Assembly (NCBI RefSeq): GCF_000004195.4
Contig: NC_030683.2
Coordinates: 51,101,358 to 51,165,357, forward strand
Length of the DNA: 64,000 nt
Direction of reading: 5' to 3'
DNA from: Xenopus tropicalis
Taxonomy: Eukaryota; Chordata; Amphibia; Anura; Pipidae
Position 1 is the stretch's first letter. Every line of letters starts with the position of its first letter. This document shows positions 11,737-23,204 of this stretch, one piece after another. The notes beneath the pieces were generated by a model that saw only the letters and a list, made by a program, of their open reading frames with translations, was not told the DNA's origin and did no database searches. A program made the translations under genes and the position numbers.

Positions 11737-11751
11737 GAGCAGTTTCTTCAG
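11718..11751 (-). ncRNA. Hammerhead-like core in the PLE A 3' region
   Basis: On the minus strand CTGAAGA (11751-11745) fits the hammerhead box CUGANGA. The stem ACTGCTC/GAGTAGT (with one G-U pair) has a GGAT loop, and is followed by GAAAC and GTC. Hammerhead motifs have been reported in PLE pseudo-LTRs. Here stem III is minimal or absent, so activity is uncertain. Confidence 0.45.
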
Positions 11752-11924
11752 TTCAACTGACTGGTATGGGAAGTTCTCAGCATATATACTCTTCCACTAA
11801 TCCAATCACAATGGCACTTTGTAACTCTTCAGAAAGGTGACATCTGAAACTCACAGAGGTGTGAATGCTTTGGAGTTACTTTGAAAGGATTACCAAAGTA
11901 TCATGCAACTCTTCAAAGCAGGTG

Positions 11925-12881
11925 TTACTTGTTAGACTTGCATGAATGGATGTGTGAAGAGTTCTGAAACTGCCGGGGTACAGATATTAGAACAGCATTG
12001 TATGTAGCAGACAGATGGTGTCGAAGTCCCCCGCCTCTGTTTAGGGATGGTTTCTCCACTTTGACATGATTGGCCTCTTTTACACCTTTTTCAAACCAGC
12101 GGTCTTCTTTGTCCAAAATTTGGACATTGCTGTTTTCAAAGGAGTGTCCCTTGTCTTTTAGGTGTAGAAATACAGCAGAGTCCTGGCCTGTAGTGTTCGC
12201 CCTCCTATGCTGAGCCATTCGCTTGGAGAGCAGTTGCTTTGTCTCACCAATGTAAAGGTCGGTGCACTCCTCGCTACACTGGACTGCGTATACAACATTG
12301 CTTTGTTTTTCCTTTGGTGTTGGATCCTTTGGGTGTACAAGTTTTTGTCTCAGTGTGTTGCCAGGTTTGAAAAACACAGGGATGTGGTGTTTGTTGAAAA
12401 TTCTCCTGAGTTTCTCCGACACTCCTGCTACATATGGGATGACTATATTGTGCCTTCTCTCTGCCTCAGGACGGTTATTCCTTTTCGTGTTCCTGTTGGG
12501 CTTAGTTGCTCTTGTTTTGACAAAGGCCCAGTCTGGGTAGCCACAAGCTTTCAGTGCTCCTCTGAGATGTTTACATTCCTTGTCCTTGGACTCTGTATCA
12601 GTTGTTACACTTTCCGCCCTGTGGTGTAGAGTACTAATGACACCCAGTTTGTGTTCCAACGGATGGTGGGAATCGAACAACAGATATTGATCCGTATGAG
12701 TGGGTTTCCTGTATACGTCTGTTTTCAAGATACCCCCTCTTGAATGGATATCAAACAGTCCAAAAAAAGCAAGTTTGTTCTCATGTACATCCTCCCTTGT
12801 GAACTTGATGTTGTTGTCCACTGAGTTAATGTGTTCTGAAAAGGCTGCCACTTCGTTGGATGAGTAGTGAAACGTCTTCAA
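11925..12881 (-). pseudogene. PLE A RT thumb plus GIY-YIG endonuclease, 5'-truncated
   Basis: PLEs encode a telomerase-related reverse transcriptase fused to a GIY-YIG endonuclease that nicks the target. This 318-codon frame starts inside the inverted repeat (its TTG start is not real). It enters at FSEHINSVDNNIKFTRED and VYRKPTHTDQYLLFDSHHPL (RT6-RT7/thumb), passes a basic linker, then the endonuclease segment NVVYAVQCSEECTDLYIGET with downstream SKRMAQHRR and HLKDKGHSF. The catalytic RT aspartates are missing by truncation. The remaining frame has no stop for the whole domain, so the insertion is not very old. A conserved-looking ...VKVEKPSLNRGGGLRHHLSA tail (near 12000-12060) matches the PLE endonuclease C-terminus. 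Confidence 0.92.
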
Positions 12882-13079
12882 TGATTATTTAACAATTCCA
12901 GTTGCTTTAAATTTATTTATACTCTTAGAATATAGTTGATACAAAGACTGGTCCTATTGCCATGTTGAAGCCAGGAAGGAATTATTCACCCTCTGAGATA
13001 AATTGGAGAAGTTTAAGAAGGGTTTCTGCCTTCTTCTGGATCAACTAGCAGTTAGGCAGATTTCTCTTAGACAAAAAGG

Positions 13080-14690
13080 TTTAACTTGATGAACGTGTTT
13101 ATAGTGTTTATGCAGAACAATACATGTTGTCTGATCGAAGATGAAAAGAGAAAAAAACTAGACCATTGTCTTGCTACCATAATTTGGTACATCCTGTACT
13201 ATGGGCTATATTTTCCATATAGGCACCAATGGTCAGTACCAAGAGCCCCTCTTGTAGGAGACAGGATTCCTTGAGATATGGCCTCATTTTTTCATGGAAG
13301 ATATATTTGTGATATGAGCTCATTTTTTAGAAAATAAATAGCAAATCATGGTGTTCTATATCCTTAATGTACTGTATATATATTGGAAGGTCAGAGTTGA
13401 ATAATTATTAGAAGCAGTCTCTATATTTTAAACAAAATTGTGCTCTAAATTAGGCTCTAAATTTTGACTAAACATTAGCAGCAGTTAGTAAATAGTAGTT
13501 GCACCAGGGAATGGGTGGATGGAAAATAAATATACACAATTTTAGTACTGTAATTCTAGTGGCACAACAGCCTAGCCTATAGCCACAGCTATAGGTACAT
13601 GCAAAGGAAGCCTTGAACACACCAAATTGTGAAGGCAGGTATTAGGTAAACTGTTTGCTTGCTCCAATGAGTGATGTGCTTTGCGCCTTGTGTCGAAAGG
13701 AGGAAAAACAGGCAAATTGGTGCATTGTGTTATAATCAATGAATACAAGAAGGTATATTTGGATTTTTGCAATTCTGCACCATCTATAGAAAATAAGCCC
13801 TATGATGTACAGATATCAAAATGTATGTATGTATTCCTCTGGCTTTAGCACATATATAAAAAAAAAACACTGGTGTGCTGGATTAAACATTTTATTTTAT
13901 GCATTTCTTCTAGCTTCATTGTGTTCATGTTTACACAGTTTAAAGGTATGAATTTGCTTTTGTATATTCCCCTAGCAGCTTGATGCTTCTCAGACAGCAG
14001 GGAAACATACTGAAAGTCCAATTCTCTTCAGGGAATGTTCTCTATATTAGTAGTGCCGATCATTACAAATGCGCATACTGCCTCATCCAGTTTTTGGTTC
14101 TGAAAAGATGTAGATATTTTTAACTAAAAATCCATAAGCAGCAGCTGGTAATAGAAGCCAGATTGATGTCAAAACAAAATGAGAAGAGGGAAGGGACGAT
14201 TTGCTAATTGGGGAAGAAAACTGTAAAAATGTTATCAGCTGGTGAGGAGGAGGCCAGGAGTAATGTGATTGTTGAAGGTAGGAGTAATAGTAATGATGGC
14301 TGACAAATGCATAATTTCTAGATTTGAAATAAGATATTTTGTTATCAGTGTCGTTAACACTATGGCAGACAACAATCATGGTTGCTAATTAGCATCATAC
14401 ACTATTGCCTCTGGTTCGTGTTTTGAGACTAATGTAGCTGAAAATAATTACCTGATAATATTTTAGCCACTTGATTGAAAATATAAGAAATAGCACTACC
14501 TTCTTACTAAGTTTGTGTTTTTTTAATTGCTAAGCACATACTTCATTTATTTGTGGTTGCAGCATTAAAGAGAAATGATGCATTGTTGAATAGAAACTAA
14601 AACAGTTCACCTAGATTTTTCTAGATTGGCCAAACAGAGCCCTTCAATTTTTTACTAGTAGAGTGCAGGGAACAGCACACAGGCATTAAT
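13080..14690. other. No recognisable feature
   Basis: AT-rich, non-coding sequence. No transposon termini or coding motifs recognised. Confidence 0.4.
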
Positions 14691-14694
14691 TGCT

Positions 14695-14800
14695 ATATAA
14701 TTACATAGTTAGATATAATACATAATTACTTAGTTATATATTTGGGTTGAAAAAGATCCATCAACTCAAATTCAACCCCCCCCCAAACAAACCCCAGTAT
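14695..14800 (-). mobile_element. Degraded LINE 3' end, antisense
   Basis: The reverse complement contains GGTTGAATTTGAGTTGATGG, then a TTTTTCAACCC block and the repeating TAACTATGTAAT tail, as in the other CR1/L2-like 3' ends in the window. It is strongly diverged. Confidence 0.5.
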
Positions 14801-15104
14801 ACATATACACTACTTATGAACTAGGTATATACTCTTGTAAAGAGTAATCATGTTCCCTCCCTAGCATCTTTTTTTCTAGCGAAATCCACCCTAACCTTGG
14901 AAGTTTTAGGGAACACAGCGGGGTTTGCAGCACAAATGAAGGTCACTCCAACCTTTCAGGAAACAGTCCGTTTATTTTTCAACTCAATATAGCAGCATCC
15001 GTACTTGGACATTAAACCTCATTTGCCAGTTTGCTTAAATTTAGTAATATGACTCTGCAAAGTGCCACATTGAGTATTTTATTTTTTTAAAACAATAACA
15101 CTAT

Positions 15105-15594
15105 GGGGCCCATTTACTTACTCACGAACGGGCCGAATGCGTCCGATTGCGTTTTTTTCGTAATGATCGGTATTTTGCGATTTTTTCGGAAAATTATCGC
15201 GACTTTTTCGTTACCAATACGATTTTTTTCGTAGCCATTCCGAAAGTTGCAATTTTTTCGTAGCGTTAAAACTTGCGCAAAAAGTTGCGATTTTTTTCGT
15301 AGTGTTAAAACTTGCGCAAAACGTCGCGCCTTTTAAGTTTTAACGCTACGAAAAAAGCGCAACTTTTCACGCAAGTTTTAACGCTACAAAAAAATCGCAA
15401 CTTTCGGAATGGCTACGAAAAACTCGCGTTTTTTCGCGCAAATCGTATTGGTAACGAAAAAGTCGCGATAATTTCCGAAAAGTCGTAAAGGCGCCGAAAA
15501 AAACGCAAAAAATACGAAAAAGTCGCAAAACGTTCGTTTCCAATCCGAATTTTTTCCATTCGGACTCGGATTCGACCCATAGTAAATGTGCCCC
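15105..15594. mobile_element. Palindromic Harbinger-like MITE
   Basis: It begins GGGGCCCATTTACTTACTCA and ends AGTAAATGTGCCCC. The arms are rich in CGAAAAA/TTTTTCG motifs and meet near 15330-15345 around TTAAGTTTTAACGCTACG. It is flanked by TAT on the left and TAG on the right, close to a 3-bp TSD. It is related to 33755-34256. The minus-strand ORFs of 88 and 76 codons here are palindrome artefacts. Confidence 0.82.
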
Positions 15595-15599
15595 TAGAT

Positions 15600-16960
15600 G
15601 TTCCACTGTGGTATGCATACACATTACATACACAAACCGACAAACGGTTTAAACTGAAGATAGAATCTTGTGTAATAAACGGCTCTTACCTTTTTACATA
15701 CAGATGTAGGGGATCAGAGAACTCTTTCCCCTGTTTCTCAGTCTGTAACATCATCCAGCCCAGCTACAGACTGGGGAGAAACCCAATTAGCTGGATGCCC
15801 CAGTGCACTGTTGGAAGAGAGGATGTGTGCCTAGGTTTGGAGCCAAAAAGCAGGGGTGGGCACAGCAGTTTATAAAGGGAGCCCCTGTTGTTTTGCCAGC
15901 ATTTGAAACAGAGAGACCATCCAGAAAGCAGTGACTGTGTAAAGGCTCAGGGGAGCTCTGCTTAGCATTTGAGTGCCAGTGTCCATGGTGGAGACACTGC
16001 GCTAAAATCCCAGTTCCCTGTGCCTTTTACTATTTGCAAAGGGGACCAAATTTCCTGTTTAAACAAATATACAGCCCAAAATAAGTGAGTGTGCCAAGAA
16101 AGGGTTACACAGACACCGGTGGTCTAGTGTATTACTAGAATTGCATACATCACTCTTATTGAGGGAGATGCTAGACTGTGCTAATGTTAGTAAAATGGTA
16201 AGAACTTATTATTTGTATTAAATGCATTCCATTCAGCACAGTGTACATCTTGAAGAAAATGCTAGCATTGCATGGAGTTTTGTCTAAGAAATCTATGGCA
16301 TCATTCCATTCAAACACATCTTTTCTCTTTAACAGATAATAACATATACAGAATAAGTGCTGTCTTTTTTTTAAACAGCTATAGAATCTTCCTTGCCTTC
16401 ATGTTGTTTTATTTCAAAGGTGAGGCACCTAATTTAGTTGAAGCTGATATGCTTGGAAGCCAGGTCATCCACACTTTAAGTACCTGGTGCTAAACACTAA
16501 CGCACTAACACCTGACTCCATTGCTGACAGATCTGAAAAAGAACAAATAAAAATGTTGTTGTCTTTTTTTTTCTTTCTATTAAATCTTTAGCCTTAGGTT
16601 CTTAGGCTAAAGGGGCCTAAATGCAAAGTGAGAGATTGATTTAAGTTGGATCCATTGTTCTTAACAGCTGCGGAACTTAAAAAAATAATTGTTATTGATG
16701 ATCAATTTTATTATGAATCATCAATTTTATTACATTTTCTAAATACCTAACATGGGGAGGTAGAAAAACAAAAGCACACTCAAATAAATAAAAAAAACAC
16801 AACAAGAATAAGAATTACCTTATTTAAGAAAAAATACATGACAGAATATTTGTGGTTGAATTTTTAAGGGTAAATAGGCCACACATAAGCCTATATCACA
16901 TTGTTCTGCTCATTTTCAATAAGGCTGTACATTTCAAATGTTTTGATAAACTGGGAACAT
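15600..16960. other. No recognisable feature
   Basis: Mixed-composition, non-coding sequence. The 95-codon ORF at 15588-15875 has no family features and begins inside the MITE boundary. Confidence 0.4.
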
Positions 16961-16967
16961 TAAATTA

Positions 16968-17078
16968 AATTAAAAAATCGCGATGGCGACGAAAAAGTCA
17001 CAAAAATACCGATCATTAAGAAAGAAACGCATTCGGACGCCTTCGGACCGTTCGTGGATTAGTAAATTTGCCCCTAAT
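16968..17078. mobile_element. Right end of a Harbinger-like palindromic MITE
   Basis: This holds GATGGCGACGAAAAAGTCAC and CCGATCATTAAG, followed by CCGTTCGTGGATTAGTAAAT and TTGCCCC. It is the same right terminus as in 15105-15594 and 33755-34256. The left arm is missing. Confidence 0.65.
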
Positions 17079-17299
17079 AGGTTTACAATACATAGCAACA
17101 CAATAGCCATGAATATTCTGTAAATTATATCATTATAATATTTGTTTAGTGATGTAATTTCTGTCACGACTCACTGAAACTTGTGTATTATAAAAAATAG
17201 TGTACCCCCTGTTGTAAAATATGAGAATATTAGAAGTCACATTGGAGTTCCATGGGCTGTATAACAGCACTTGGCCTTTGCCTATGTGCCTTTATAGGG

Positions 17300-18979
17300 T
17301 CATAAATCTCCCTAGACTCCCTGGCCTCCCTAGACTCCGCCAATCATTTTTAAAGTGGATGATGCTACTTTATCAGTGTCCCACAGCAAGGGCTTGAGTA
17401 ATGGTATTAAATCTCCTTCATTTTCCCTGGAAAGAGGGACTCGCCAAGGCTGCCCACTCTCACCTATATTATTTTCCCTAGCGATAGAGCCCCTAGCCAT
17501 ACTGATTAGGAACTCCCCGAGTATTAGGGGCCTTAGATATGGTAACATCAAAGAAAGAGTATCACTATATGCAAATACTATGCATGCTACTAATCTATCC
17601 CACAGATCCCAGGGATTTGCTGACCTCTCTGTTGCAACAAGTGGACAACTTTGGTCACCAATTGTGGTCTGTAAATCAACTGGGATAAATCAATTCTTTG
17701 CCCTGTAGACCCTCTCCAACCACAACCCATAGTACCCGATATACCTTTAAAGTGGGCCAACCAATAACTGTAGATCCTACTAAATATGTGCCACTTAACC
17801 TAGACCCCCTACTTTCAGATCTTAAATCCTGACCGACCCAATGGTCCAAGCTACCACTCTTACTCTGGGGCTGCATAGATATAATAAAAATGATATATCT
17901 TCCCAAATTTCTATACATATTGCATAATACCCCAATCTTTATCCCTAAAACCTTCTTTAAGAAACTTAATCAAATTATCCTACCATTTGTTTGGAACCAT
18001 CGGCCCCCCAGAATGGCCTGGACAAAACTATGTGCTCCCTTAGCTGAAGGAGGTCTAGCCCTCACCCACTTTTATCACTATTTCTTAGCCTCGCAGATAC
18101 ACTACTTGCACTGGTGCTTCATTCATCACCTTTATTACCCAAATATGCAGCTCCAGGCAACGATACTCACCTCCCTATAAAGCTTGGACCACAGCACTCA
18201 CACTACTCAAGCTTCCTCCACCCTTACTCACGACTAGGCTTCCGCTCTAGATTAACCAATATCTATCATAATTTAGATCACTACACAACTTCATATATTG
18301 GCCTCGCCACAATATTAAATATCTGGGAGATCTTATGGAACACTCAGCCTTCCCAACATATGCACAGATCTGAGAGAAAGTTCAACAACCTACTCTTCCC
18401 TTTTATAAATATTTGCAGCTGTGATCAGTGTTCAGGGACCAATTTACCATTCTCACCGCTCAGCTCATTTTTTTAACAGTGGAGGCAACTCTTCATTCTA
18501 GTAATTCAGCAAAGCTCACCTCAAATCTATATAAAAATTTACTCTCAACAGGCCCCAAACCCTTTGGCTCAGCGCAAATATGGTGGTCTTCCCAAATACC
18601 AGCACTCACCCAAGACGATTGGGAAGAGGCAACTGACACCATGAATAATTGCCATACCCCAACAGATCAGTTCTGGTCAGCAGTTACTAACTATGTATCG
18701 AATAACTTAGCCTTCCCTACTGTGACTGCTCCGGAAACCTGTTTGCTAGGAGTCCTAGACAGTGTAATTGCTCAATATAGCTCCCGGCTATGCTATAGAA
18801 TACTGGTGTTTTATGCAAAAAAAAAACCAGTCACAATGCACTGGATGGGCCCTACCCTGCCCACCATTACAGCCTGGAAGAATCTAGTGAATACTATTGC
18901 TCCCATGTATAAACTTACATATAAGACTAGGGGCGCATCTAATAATTTGATAGAGTTTGGGGCCCTTGGTGTGACTTAG
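17300..18979 (+). pseudogene. L1-like ORF2 (RT C-terminal half), frame-broken and catalytically dead
   Basis: L1 ORF2 reverse transcriptase copies element RNA at a nicked target. Visible motifs are LERGTRQGCPLSPILFSLAI (about 17428), the RT signature block, then VSLYANTMHAT (about 17560) where the family has YADD. The second catalytic Asp is lost (YANT). After a frame change come LLQQVDNFGH, PLKWVNQ-like sequence and, at 17890-18180, MIYLPKFLYILHNTPIFIPK with FKKLNQIILPFVW and RMAWTKLCAPLAEGGLALTH, the hallmark C-terminal region of Tx1/L1 ORF2. The last open frame (18428-18979) ends near YKTRGASNNLIEFGALG. Several stops separate the pieces. Confidence 0.85.
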
Positions 18980-19120
18980 AGGGAAACTGAGGAATTCTAC
19001 ACCCATATACATTTTAAGACTCCCGACGTCTTCCCACCTTTTTCTGCCACATCCTGAATACCTAGTTCAGTTGGTTGATGGACCCAATATGCTGGAACTA
19101 CTGCCAGATTCACATTCATA

Positions 19121-19849
19121 AGGGTTGATTCACTAAAGTGCGATAAAACTAGCGCTAGCATGCGTTAAAAATGTTATTGCGTCTTATTCTTTGCGTCTTA
19201 ACGCACGATTCACTAAAAGTATATTTGTTAATTTTGACGCGATGCTGTTTGCATTATTTACATTGCGAAGACTATTTTCGTGCGGTATTCGACGCAACGC
19301 GTGCTAATTAACGCTAGTTAATGCAGCGCGCTACATGTCGCTCGCTAATTAACGCAGAGCACTACTTGTCGTGCGCTAATTAACGCATGTGCGCTACTTA
19401 TCGCACGCACGCCATATTAGCCATACACACCATTAAGTTTGTAAAACTACTTTTTTTGAAAATGACCATTTCAAAATAGAGGATGCATCACTGTATGGCC
19501 AACACAGACTTGAATAAATCACACTGCAAAGTCCATACTGTGTTGCCAAAAGCTCATGAACTGTACTTTTCTATAATTACCGCCTGCCCCAAGTAGGTGT
19601 TAATTTTTGCACCGACTAATGCGATATTTAACGCATCTAAGTGTTTGTGAATCATGCGTTAGTATTATTTCTGCGCGCTAATTAATGCAATGCGGTAAAA
19701 TTAACGTATTCGGTTGCTTGCTATTTAACGCATGTGATATGCGACTTAACGCATGCGATAATACTTTAGCGAATCACGCTTTTTTGCGCATCAATTGAAA
19801 CGCAAAAAAGCATGCGATAAGCGTTACCGCACTTTAATGAATCAACCCT
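19121..19849. mobile_element. Harbinger-like MITE, internally deleted relative of 47932-51027
   Basis: The ends AGGGTTGATTCACTAAAGTG and CTTTAATGAATCAACCCT are inverted repeats flanked by ATA on both sides (19118-19120, 19850-19852). The interior contains AACTCATGAACTG-type, TGTACTTTTCTATAATT and TAATGCGATATTTA blocks. These also occur, in the same order, at the right end of the 3.1-kb element at 47932-51027. It is inserted in the L1 3' UTR. Confidence 0.88.
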
Positions 19850-20019
19850 ATACTCTGTAATGTTATACCTACCACTTTAACACTTATAACAAACCTTAGA
19901 GATAGACCTGGAAAAGAAAGACCAGCGCTTTTTCCTTATTGCATTGTAAAATGTGTTATTTTATGTTGTTTGTATGATAATTAATAAAATATTCCTTTCA
20001 AAAACAAAAAAAAAGGTCA

Positions 20020-21240
20020 CAACTAATATTTTGATTCAACTCAAAATTTTTAGGGTACAAAAATAAGTATCTTTTCATTGGAACAGGGTTAGACAAGCTA
20101 ATTTAAAATTCTTTTCCAAAAGTGGGTTTCTTATTTTCACTGACCAGGTGTGTCTCTTTGTATCCAAATAAGCTTTGGTTTGATTATTCTTGATGCTAGC
20201 TCACACTTTTTTTACAGGGTATCACTATTATTCTTTGGGCATTAAATATTAAGCTACTGCATTCCATGGACCTTGTTTTATTGACACTTTGCATGTGCAC
20301 ATATGGTGTCTGCACCACATCACAATCTCTGATTAAAATCTTCTTATTAGTTTAGTTCAGGCCATCAAACAGCTTTTCTGTGACACTGTTTTGTATTCGC
20401 TACACACCGTAATGACCTGAGTTAATCAGTATTTTTATCTCAATGCTGCTCTTTGAACAAGTCTCGAAGTCAACAACAATTCCAAGGACACAGTTCTTTT
20501 TTAGCCAAGTAATAGGGATATGATGACAAAGGAGAAAGCAGGTCATTTGGTTGTATACTAAGCCCTCAAGTTGCTTAGAGCTAAAGGAAATCAAACAGAT
20601 TGGAGAGCGACTGGAAAGATTGGTAGGATGTAGAGAAAGTATTTTTCAGTGTAGGGGTGATAAGTGCATGCTAACTAGGAGGGGAAGGTACCAGCGGAAA
20701 GGGAAATGTTAAATAGATGTATTAAGGCTTTGATTAAACAGGTGGCAAAATTGCAGGCAAGTTATGAAGGAATAAAATTAAAAGGCAGGTAGTAAGATAT
20801 GGAGAACCTAGAAAGCTCCTCTCAGTCCCAGGGGAGAAGAAGCACAGAAGTGTATGAGAAGTGCCCTGCAAGAAGGATGTTAGGCTAGGACATTAAAGTG
20901 GTCAATAATATTTTGATTACATGGAGAGGAGAGGGTTTAAAAGTTAAGAAAATTAGAACAGATTTTTTTTTTTTAGCAATTCAATTAACTATTTTGATCC
21001 TGTGTCTTGTAACTTGCTCAAAGCTAGCTCATTAAGGATAGGAGTTTTACATTTAATGGAGGTAGTGAAAACAAGACAGGAGATAGTAAAGATGCAAAGG
21101 GAGCCAAAAGAAGAAAAGAAATGTGACAATATATTTTTTTTACCTTGGGTGTAATTGTTGGAAAGTGTGGAGGGAACTAGAGAGAGATAGAGATGGAGCA
21201 GGTAGAAGAACTTTAAATGCGTAACAGAAAGAATCACACT
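20020..21240. other. No recognisable feature
   Basis: AT-rich, non-coding sequence. A purine-rich stretch at 20580-20950 has no identifiable repeat boundaries. Confidence 0.4.
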
Positions 21241-21245
21241 CCCAT

Positions 21246-21487
21246 TAGTGTCTGCAAGACATGCAAAACTGCTGAAAAATGTGTGAAACTACAAAATAAT
21301 TGCGAAACGCAGCTATCGCATGACTTTTGTGATGAGGCTGCAACTTTTTTTGATGTGACCGTGACTCACTCTGCAGAATTTTTTTCATGCCACATTTTTG
21401 CAGCCATTTCTTGAAAAAATTTGCCAATGGCAAAATGCTGAATGTCCCAGTGAATCCACGCCTGCTGAAACATTTCGCTTATCACTA
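21246..21487 (+). mobile_element. hAT-type MITE (TAGTGATG family), diverged
   Basis: The right end carries CCACGCCTGCTGAAACATTT and ATCACTA. The left end is a diverged TAGTGTCTG. The outer 8-mers ACTCCCAT (21238-21245) and CACCCCAT (21488-21495) agree only at 5 of 8, so the TSD is tentative. Internal GACTTTTGTGATG and CATGACTTT-type units match other copies. Confidence 0.65.
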
Positions 21488-21489
21488 CA

Positions 21490-21955
21490 CCCCATCTCTT
21501 ACTGTCTTCAGTTCTGGTGAAGTTATGGAAAGTTGTAGTGCCCCACATGAGAGCACAGTGGCTAAGGACGTACCAGGAGGAGGAAGCCTGAATTCAATAA
21601 TTCAAATACAGTATTTATTCATATATGAACAGTACAATGAAAAAGAACAGAGGGTTAAAAATGCTTCAGCATGTAAAAGTTACAAAATTGCAGGCACAGC
21701 AAGTTGCTTTCTTTGTTTTCGTATTAGGTCTATGTTGATTGCAGATGGCTCTGTGTCTTCTCTATGCCTTGTTTAACTGTAATTTAATACAAGCACTTGA
21801 CACCAGTGCCTTGCCCAGGGCAACAGACCTTTCTCATGCTAGCTCAAAATACATATATGCAGCTGTTTGTGAAAAACAGAGCCTCATTAACTAACTATTC
21901 AGTAAATCAATGACCAACGCAAAAAGGCTGTGCAGCCTGAGATGCACATTGTGTT
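21490..21955. other. No recognisable feature
   Basis: The 129-codon ORF at 21387-21776 begins inside the hAT MITE and has no family features. I see nothing else. Confidence 0.4.
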
Positions 21956-21959
21956 TACC

Positions 21960-22015
21960 TCTAACTTTGGTAGTAATACTGTGGCCCGCGGGCCTTGAGT
22001 TTGACACATATGCTT
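21960..22015. mobile_element. hAT (Charlie-like) terminal fragment
   Basis: The sequence GTGGCCCGCGGGCCTTGAGT followed by TTGACACA is the reverse complement of the hAT end pattern TGTCAAACTC-GGCCCGCGGGCC. The opposite end was not found, so only a terminal scrap is claimed. Confidence 0.55.
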
Positions 22016-22411
22016 TAGAATGTTAAGAAAATAAAATAAAAACACTGCTAAATGTAAATCATTTGTTTATTGTTGGAATAGTGCAATAACATACATCAGT
22101 CAGTGAGTTTACACAAATTCCCAGAGAGGTTTTGTTTCAATGGTAGTGATATTTAACTCTTCTTAATATCATGGCATTGCATTTTTTACACCAGTGCACA
22201 CCTGTGCATAGGCAAATTTTTTTACCCATGGCATATTTGGCAATCCGCATTCTTGACTGCAATCTTGTTACTGACCTAGCCTGACACACATGGTTCTGTG
22301 TTCTCTGCTGTTGCTGACCACAGGCTTTATACCAGCTAATGCTTATTGCCTGCTGGGGATTGTAGATTGCACTCTGATGTCTGTATGATGCCTGCTCAAA
22401 CTATTGTCTTG

Positions 22412-22887
22412 TTAAAGAAGAACTATACCCCCAGGCGCAAAAAGCACCCTTAACTATCATTGGCTAGACCCCCCTCACCTCCCCCCTACCGCATAATTTT
22501 AAAGGTTACAATCTGTCCCTATCACTAACTGTTAGCTAAAATTACAGAGAAGCTTAGCCACGTACCTTGCCGACATCTTCATACCGACTCTTCGGATCTC
22601 ACCGCCGACTGCGCATGCGCAGTTGAAGTGGATTTCCTGCTACCTACAACTGGGCATGTGCATGCAGGTTCGTATCGGCGGAGAGACCCGAAGTGTTTCA
22701 GTCGGAAAGAAGATGTCAGCGAGGTACGCGGCTGCGCTGCTCTGCAATTTTAGCTAGCGGTTAGCAATAGCTAAAAAAAACTTTAAGAACTTTAAAACTA
22801 TGCAGTAAGGGAGAGGTGAGGGGGGTCTAGCCAATGATAGTTAAGGGTGCTTTTTGTGCCCAGTGGTATACAGTAGTTCTTCTTTAA
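22412..22887. mobile_element. T2/Kolobok-type MITE, long imperfect palindrome
   Basis: It starts TTAAAGAAGAACTATACCCC and ends with GTATACAGTAGTTCTTCTTTAA-type sequence (22866-22887). The arms pair over most of the length (AGCACCCTTAACTATCATTG against CAATGATAGTTAAGGGTGCT). The centre is around ACTGCGCATGCGCAGT near 22608-22625, and it is GC-richer than the surroundings. Confidence 0.88.
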
Positions 22888-23065
22888 GCAACTACTGTTT
22901 ATTGCCTGACACTTGTAATAATACTTGGGCGCTGCCATCTTCACGTCAACTGCTGGTTTCTTTTTTGACCACTTGTCTATTTACAGATTTCTGCTTATTG
23001 TGTTCTGCCTATACTTACTCTCTGATGCCATGGTAACCCCTGAATTATTATATTATTTGAGTTCT

Positions 23066-23200
23066 TGCCATAGTAACATAGTAAGTTAGGTTGAAAAAAG
23101 ACGTACGTCAATCACGTTCAACCATAATTAGGGGTCTATAGCATACTCCTACCATTAATTTGGTGGATTTTTTACTATCTGTGAGAAGCTAAACCCATAA
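23066..23200 (-). mobile_element. CR1/L2-like LINE 3' end, antisense
   Basis: The sequence ATAGTAACATAGTAAGTTAG and then GTTGAAAAAAGACGTACGTC is the reverse complement of the CR1-like tail at 9500-9540. It continues as a short body with no coding content. Confidence 0.7.
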
Positions 23201-23204
23201 GACT

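Larger units (their letters stand above)
11632..12921 (-). mobile_element. Penelope-like element A (Neptune/Poseidon-type), 5'-truncated, 13-bp TSD
   Basis: The sequence CTCTTAGAATATA flanks it at 11619-11631 and 12922-12934, a perfect 13-bp TSD. The 3' end (left on the plus strand) carries CATGACCTGGATGAATGAAA and a GAAACGTC-type PLE signature. About 66 bp near the 3' end (11671-11736) recur inverted at the 5' end (about 12857-12922), giving a fold-back structure. It interrupts the CR1 3' UTR. Confidence 0.92.
11230..13075 (+). mobile_element. CR1 3' end split by two nested transposons
   Basis: The CR1 3' UTR begins ATGCTTTATTTACGAGTAGG (11234), parallel to 9090. It resumes at 11524-11631 (TTTTTAGCAAGCG) and again at 12935-13075 (GACTGGTCCTATTGCCATGT, then CTTCTGGATCAACTAGCAGT). 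Its missing middle is interrupted by a hAT element and a PLE. Removing both restores the order of the intact copy at 9200-9470. Confidence 0.82.
17270..20015 (+). mobile_element. L1/Tx1-like LINE, 5'-truncated, 3' end with A-rich tail
   Basis: The RT C-terminal half and the ORF2 C-terminus run from about 17300 to 18980, followed by a 3' UTR ending in ATAATTAATAAAATATTCC and an A-rich run at about 20003-20013. A Harbinger-like MITE (19121-19849) is nested in the 3' UTR. Confidence 0.82.

Noticed and set aside
12207..12629. 140- and 92-codon plus-strand ORFs
   Set aside because: Antisense shadows of the PLE A endonuclease frame.
15367..15643. Overlapping 76- and 88-codon minus-strand ORFs
   Set aside because: They arise from the palindromic CGAAAAA-rich MITE arms.
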